DNA of 64,000 bases from Salvelinus alpinus. Taxonomy: Eukaryota > Chordata > Actinopteri > Salmoniformes > Salmonidae. The DNA is taken from assembly GCF_045679555.1 (NCBI RefSeq), contig NC_092120.1, positions 8,483,805-8,547,804 on the forward strand. The letters are read 5' to 3'. Shown here in pieces: positions 41,531 to 64,000 of the stretch (position 1 is the stretch's first letter; every line of letters begins with the position of its first letter). A model generated the notes under the pieces. That model ran no database searches, was not told the DNA's origin, and worked only from the letters and a program-made list of their open reading frames with translations. Position numbers and translations under genes: made by a program.

Positions 41531-42144
41531 CAAAACAACAATTTCACTGTATTCCCCCTCCTGTTGTCATGTCTAAGTACTATGTCACAAAGGATTCTCT
41601 GGAGGGAAGTGAATAAAGACCTTATTAGACAGGCTGGGATCTCTGTTCTTTCTTTGATGTCCTTGCTGCCATTCTTGTGCATTCTACTCCTTTGGTGAAA
41701 TTATTAGGTCCAGGAGTTTCCTGAGGATGTGACCTGACCTGGAAAACCTCAGGGCCTGGAACTTTGAGTTATGGTCAGAAAAAAAAAAACATGTAAGATC
41801 GCAGTTTCATAAATAAATGTTAACATTTTATTTAACATTAAGAGCATTATCAGGATACAGCTTTGTTCATAATGAGTGTCCACAAAAAGTAGATCTTTGA
41901 TCAAAGCCAATTTGGAATAACTGTTTCAGTTTTTTTTAAATGCAGTCAGAGGGAGAGAAGACCTCATTCATTTAAGATGCATCTTTCCTTCCTTGTAGTA
42001 GTGTAATCAAAGGCAATAGGATAGAGCCTTTTTAAAATCTAATTACCTAGAGATCAATGGTTACTTCATGGAAGGAAGCATTTTAAATATCTAGTTCTCA
42101 TAGTACCAGATGCTTCTTGAGGACGGCAGTGTATATTTAAGCAA

Positions 42145-42370
42145 TAAGGCCCGAGGGGGGGGTGTGGTATACGGTCAATATACCACAGTTAAGGGCTGTT
42201 CTTTTGTACGATGCAATGCGGAGTTCCGGGATACAGCCCTTAGCTGTGGTATATTGGCCATATCACAACCCCCCGATTTGCCAATGTAATTAGAGCAGTA
42301 AAAATAAATGTCTGATATACCACGGCTGTCAGCCAATCAGCATTCAGGGCTGGAACCACCCAGTTTATAA
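42145..42370. mobile_element. MITE (AATAAGGCCCGAGGG family)
   Basis: Palindromic core: GGTATACGGTCAATATACCA and AGGGCTGT on one side, ACAGCCCTTAGCTGTGGTAT and TTGGCCATATCACAACCCCC on the other. It ends in AACCACCCAGTTTATAA. A second copy in the opposite orientation is at about 48955-49180. Confidence 0.65.
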
Positions 42371-43490
42371 ATATGAACAAAGCCATTACAACACGGAACC
42401 CAAACCAGCTGCATGCGTGCGCACATTTATTTTGTTCCCCCACACCAAACATCAAAACAAACTGAACCAATTACATTGATTTGGGGACACGTCGAAAAGC
42501 ATTAAACGTTTATGGCAATTCATAAACATTGTTATTTTACCTGAAATGCACAAGGTCCTCTACCTCGACAATTAATCCATACATAAAACGGTCAACAGAA
42601 TCGTTTCTAGTCATCTCTCCTCCTTCCAGGCTTAAAAAAAATATATTTATGCACGATGGCGCACGCGGGCATCCAGTTTGGGTCCTGTGTAACTTCTATT
42701 TTACCTCTCGGCAACACAAACGCTCGTTGACGCGTGGGTGCAATAATTTAATAATATAGATTTCTATATTTATTTTGCGACGCGATGTAGTCAAGGTATT
42801 ATTCTCAGACGATAATAAGGAATTCCCTTAGACCACGCCCACATTGTGAAAACAAAAATTCTTTACCATTCACCCCATTGTAAAAGAGCCAACTTAGTTT
42901 ATTTTTGTTTTGTACAGAAATAAAACATGCTAAAAAGCTGCTGTGTTCGATGTACATGTAGCCAGGTCAAAAATCACAACCTACTGTTCGCAATGCTCCC
43001 ATGTCGAGGAAGAGCCCTGTGGCTTCAGGCTATTTGGCGTGGGAAAGCAGGCTACGTGTGGGGAAAGCACTATCACAGGTAAGACTTAACTTGTTTAGTA
43101 CAGTTCGTTTGTAACTCCACTCACTACTTGTAGCTGTATAACGTTGGTCTTGACTAGCTTGATGTTCCGGTCGGCCGCTAGCATCTTCATAAAAAAGGGG
43201 CATGAGGCAATATTACGTTTTCTAAGTAGTGAGAACGCTAGGGAGCAGTAATCTTTAGACATGTACATTTCATTTTAGAATTAAGTAGACAAATGCCAAG
43301 TTTTTGCTATGAGCCAATGGGGTAACCACAGGTGGGCAGGGTCGCAACGTTCTAATACCGACTGGGTCTAGCTGCCTTGAACAGCTCCCATAGATACATA
43401 TAACACATTCAATCCATGCGCTGTAAACCTCATTGGTTGGTCTCGCCAGGCTCTTTGCTTCTCGTTTCTATCCATCCTTCAACCCTCTTT

Positions 43491-61438
<17,948 letters not shown>

Positions 61439-61496
61439 TCTTCCTCTGGTAGCTACGGAAGCCGACACAGGACGTAAATTCCAGACATACAAAGTC

Positions 61497-61567
61497 CAAG
61501 CGTTTTCTTCTTCAGTATAATAGCGTTCCCAACAATTATATGTGCATTCCGCCACCTACTGTACAGG
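61497..61567 (-). promoter_or_regulatory. Copy 3 of the GGCGG...GAAGAAG module, upstream of ABHD16A
   Basis: On minus: CAGTAGGTGGCGGAATGCAC, then TTGTTGGGAACGC, then TGAAGAAGAAAACG, ending ~60 bp before the ABHD16A start codon. Same order and spacing as the copies before INO80E. Likely core promoter or first-exon sequence. Confidence 0.5.
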
Positions 61568-61689
61568 TAGATAATAAATATCCAAGAAAGGGAATAATGC
61601 GGGGTAAAAATAAATCCATACAAACGATCAATAACACACTTTTAATTCAACTAAATCAGCATGGTTTTCTGTTCTAATCAGGTACTTAA

Positions 61690-62822
61690 CACAGGCTCAG
61701 AACGATCCTGTGAGGGTGGCATATTTTCTGGCGACAGTAGTCCTTGCAGTGCTTCTGCCATGAAGTCTTCTCAGCTGTACAGATGTAATGATGTCCAGCT
61801 TCTTGGACACTTGTGCAGTACAATTAATAACTGTGGCTATAAATACTACAAAATCCACCTTCTTTACAATAAGTGTATCCAGATCACTTTGATATTTAAC
61901 ATTTGCAACAGGTTGCGGTGCATCCACGGCCATATCTTCTTCAGAACTGTGGGCTGTTTCCCCTTCAACTCTCTTCACCGCCTCCATATAAGATATTTGC
62001 TGTACAGCCCTGATCCTTGACACCTCAACTGTTTTCACCCTAACAGGGCACTCTGGGAATTCGGGAATATGATCCCCACCACAGTTGCAACATTTTACAT
62101 TCACAGACTCTTCAATAGCATATTCCTTCCGTCTGCAAACACTTGACACGTGGCCAAACTACAACTTTCTAAATGTCTTGCATTGCATCGGGTTTTGCAC
62201 GAACGCTCTTATGGGGTATCTTATATATCCCAGCTTTACATCGAGTGGTAGAAACTCTTCATCAAATATCAATAATACAGATAAACTTTGCTCCTTTTCC
62301 CCCATTCTCCATACGGGTCAAGCGACGTGCATTAACTACTCCTGGATTTTTTTGCCTAAGATATTGATTATCAATGTCCAACGGGACGCCAGAGATAACA
62401 CCTTTTACCGGTGCCCTGCTCCAACAATCAAAGCTGTCCACTTCATGCATCGATAATTTCACAAGCCACAATGCACGCTCTTTAGATACACACGATATCA
62501 AACCGAATGTATTTATAAAGTCCTTTTTACATCAGCAGATGTCACAACGTGCTTAACACCATACCACTCCTGGTTACTTTGACTGCATCCACTTTTCCCA
62601 ACGCCTTCTTCACAATCCTCGTGACTTCAAAAGGGTTTCCCAAATTAACATAATTAACCAAAAAACGTACTCCAACAAGCAAAGACTCATAAGAGTCCTT
62701 TTCCACAACAATTTTAGCCGTTTTTGTACCATTCTTGGGCTTCATTGTTGTCCACTCATCTTCCTCACTAACGGTACTCGACGCGCTTTCATCTTCAAAC
62801 AACACTTCCACTTCCGCCATCT
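61690..62822 (-). mobile_element. LINE ORF1 (gag-like) relic with zinc knuckle
   Basis: The minus strand begins MAEVEVLFEDESASSTVSEE. An RNA-binding-type part follows (VRFLVNYVNLGNPFEVTRIV; SRAPVKGVISGVPLDI; ARRLTRMENGGKGAKF), then a CCHC-type knuckle CCNCGGDHIPEFPECPVR and IRAVQQISYMEAVKRVEG. At least two frame breaks, near 62540 and 62260-62150. This resembles ORF1 of I/Nimb-type fish LINEs. No ORF2 follows. It is not a host gene. Confidence 0.75.
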
Positions 62823-63074
62823 CAGCCCTTTCTCGGAAGAACTTGTCACTTTCCGTTCATGAGTTTTAGGAGGAATCATTTTTCATTTTACTGTTGTAAT
62901 AAATGCTGCAATAACACAATTGTGACAATAACATTTGGTTTGATTACAGACAATTAAGATTCATTTGACCCGTTTATTTGGTGATGTTTATTGAAACAGA
63001 CAGACCAAAAGTCCAAGGTGAAGGTTTACATTTCTCCCAGCCCAGATCTATCCTTATGACCAGTGATCAATATC
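62823..63074. other. Intergenic, nothing recognised
   Basis: Short A/T-rich stretch between the LINE relic and the Tc1-like fragments. Confidence 0.4.
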
Positions 63075-63657
63075 ACTATAAACTTCATACCCCTTGACTT
63101 ATTCCACATTTTGTTGTTACAGCCTGAATTCAAAATTAATAAACTATATGTTTATTTCTCACCCATCTACACAAAATAACCCCTAATGAAATAAGTGAAA
63201 ACATGTTTTTAGAAATTTTAGCCAATTTATTGAAAATTAAATGCAGAAATGTACATAAGTATTCATACCCCTGAGTCAATACACATTAGAATCACCTTAA
63301 CAGCGATTACTGCTGTGAGTCTTTCTGGGCAAGTCTCCAAGAGATTGTACAATATTTGCACATTATTATTTTTTAAATTCTTCAAGCACTGTCAAGTTGG
63401 TTGTTGAACATTGCTAAACAGCCCTTTTCAATTCTTACCATAGATTTTCAAGCCGAGTTATGTCAAAACTGTAACTAGGCCACTCAGAAACATTTAATGT
63501 CATTTTGGCAAGCAACTCCAGTGTATTTTTGGTCTTGTGTTTTAGGTAATTGTCCTACTGAAAGGTGAATGTCTCCCAGTGTCTGTTGGAAAGCATACTG
63601 AACCAGGTTTTCCTCTAGGATTTTGCCTGTGCATAGCTCTATTTCATTTTACATATA
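63075..63657. mobile_element. Tc1-like fragment
   Basis: CTTCATACCCCTTGACTTAT, then CACATTTTGTTGTTACAGCC and AGTATTCATACCCCTGAGTC are the terminal and inner repeats of a Tc1-like family. The body is degenerate (CTGGGCAAGTCTCCAAGAG; ACTAGGCCACTCAGAAACAT) and is cut by a second element at 63658. Confidence 0.75.
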
Positions 63658-64000
63658 CAGTACCAGTCAAAAGTTTGGACACACCTAATCATTCAAGGGT
63701 TTTAATTTATTTGTACTATTTTTGACATTGTAGAACAGTAGTGAAGACATCAAATCCTATGAGATAACACATATGGAATCATGTAGTAACCAAAAAAGTG
63801 TTAAACAAATCCAAACATATTTTAGATTTTAGATTCTTCAAAGTAGCCACCCTTTGCCTTGATGACAGCTTTGCACACTCTTGGCATTCTCTCAACCTGC
63901 TTCATGAGGTAGTCACCTGGAATAAATGTCAATTATTAACAGGTGTGCCTTGTTAAAAGTTTGTGGAATTTCTTTCCTTCTTAATGCGTTTGAGCCAATC
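63658..64000. mobile_element. Tc1-like element, runs off the window
   Basis: Starts CAGTACCAGTCAAAAGTTTG at a TA-rich site. Downstream are CCACCCTTTGCCTTGATGAC and TTGGCATTCTCTCAACC, conserved in another Tc1-like family. Inserted within the preceding fragment, so it is younger. Confidence 0.75.

Larger units (their letters stand above)
41092..43490. other. Convergent VARS1/ABHD16A 3' region
   Basis: Holds the VARS1 3' UTR with a candidate AATAAA at 41612-41617 and, for ABHD16A on the minus strand, a candidate AATAAA at 42903-42898. Also contains a Tc1-like remnant, a MITE, and unique sequence with the CA-poor, A/T-rich character of 3' UTRs. No additional coding exon seen. Confidence 0.5.

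Overview
The window reads as genomic DNA of a salmonid-type teleost. The interspersed repeats support this: a 1.6-kb Tc1 element with the inverted repeats of the salmonid Sleeping Beauty-type family, several other degenerate Tc1-like copies, a tRNA-derived SINE with two clean target-site duplications, Rex1/L2-like LINEs, hAT and TTAA-flanked MITEs, and very long CA/GT tracts. Genes are ordinary multi-exon vertebrate genes with GT-AG introns. No rRNA, complete tRNA, CRISPR or bacterial feature was seen. I could run no alignment, so identities rest on reading the translated exons by eye.

Layout. (1) 1-1968, plus: 3' end of a gene for a single-pass membrane protein with an Ig-like ectodomain end and a long Pro/Thr repeat tail. 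(2) 1969-7675: intergenic, with microsatellites and MITEs. (3) 7676-13512, minus: a TRIM-family gene with the canonical 96/234/23/116-nt exons and a PRY-SPRY last exon but no RING or B-box exon. A 3.1-kb tandem duplication with an internal deletion left an extra, broken SPRY 3' end beside it. (4) 16256-20584, plus: INO80E, a chromatin-remodelling subunit, with an L2-like LINE in intron 4. (5) 23447-25930, plus: an ENDOD1-like gene without a visible nuclease motif. (6) 28324-41091, plus: complete VARS1 (cytosolic valyl-tRNA synthetase), 29 coding exons, 1275 codons, every exon junction in phase. (7) 61438-43491, minus: complete ABHD16A (phosphatidylserine lipase), 19 coding exons, 544 codons, convergent with VARS1. 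Its introns are packed with transposons. (8) 61690-64000: a LINE ORF1 relic and two Tc1-like fragments.

VARS1 and ABHD16A are both MHC class III genes in mammals, so this looks like a piece of the fish class III-like linkage group with a TRIM gene nearby. The genes do not form a pathway; they are independent units of translation, lipid metabolism, chromatin remodelling and possibly innate immunity.

The most unusual signals are two intronic minisatellites, in VARS1 and ABHD16A, that have multiplied copies of the authentic 5' splice site next to the real exon. Others are a tandem-acceptor site in INO80E where the first AG gives an in-frame stop, the rearranged TRIM locus, a pair of ~250-bp inverted arms bounding an ABHD16A intron, and a GGCGG...GAAGAAG module repeated just upstream of two unrelated genes.
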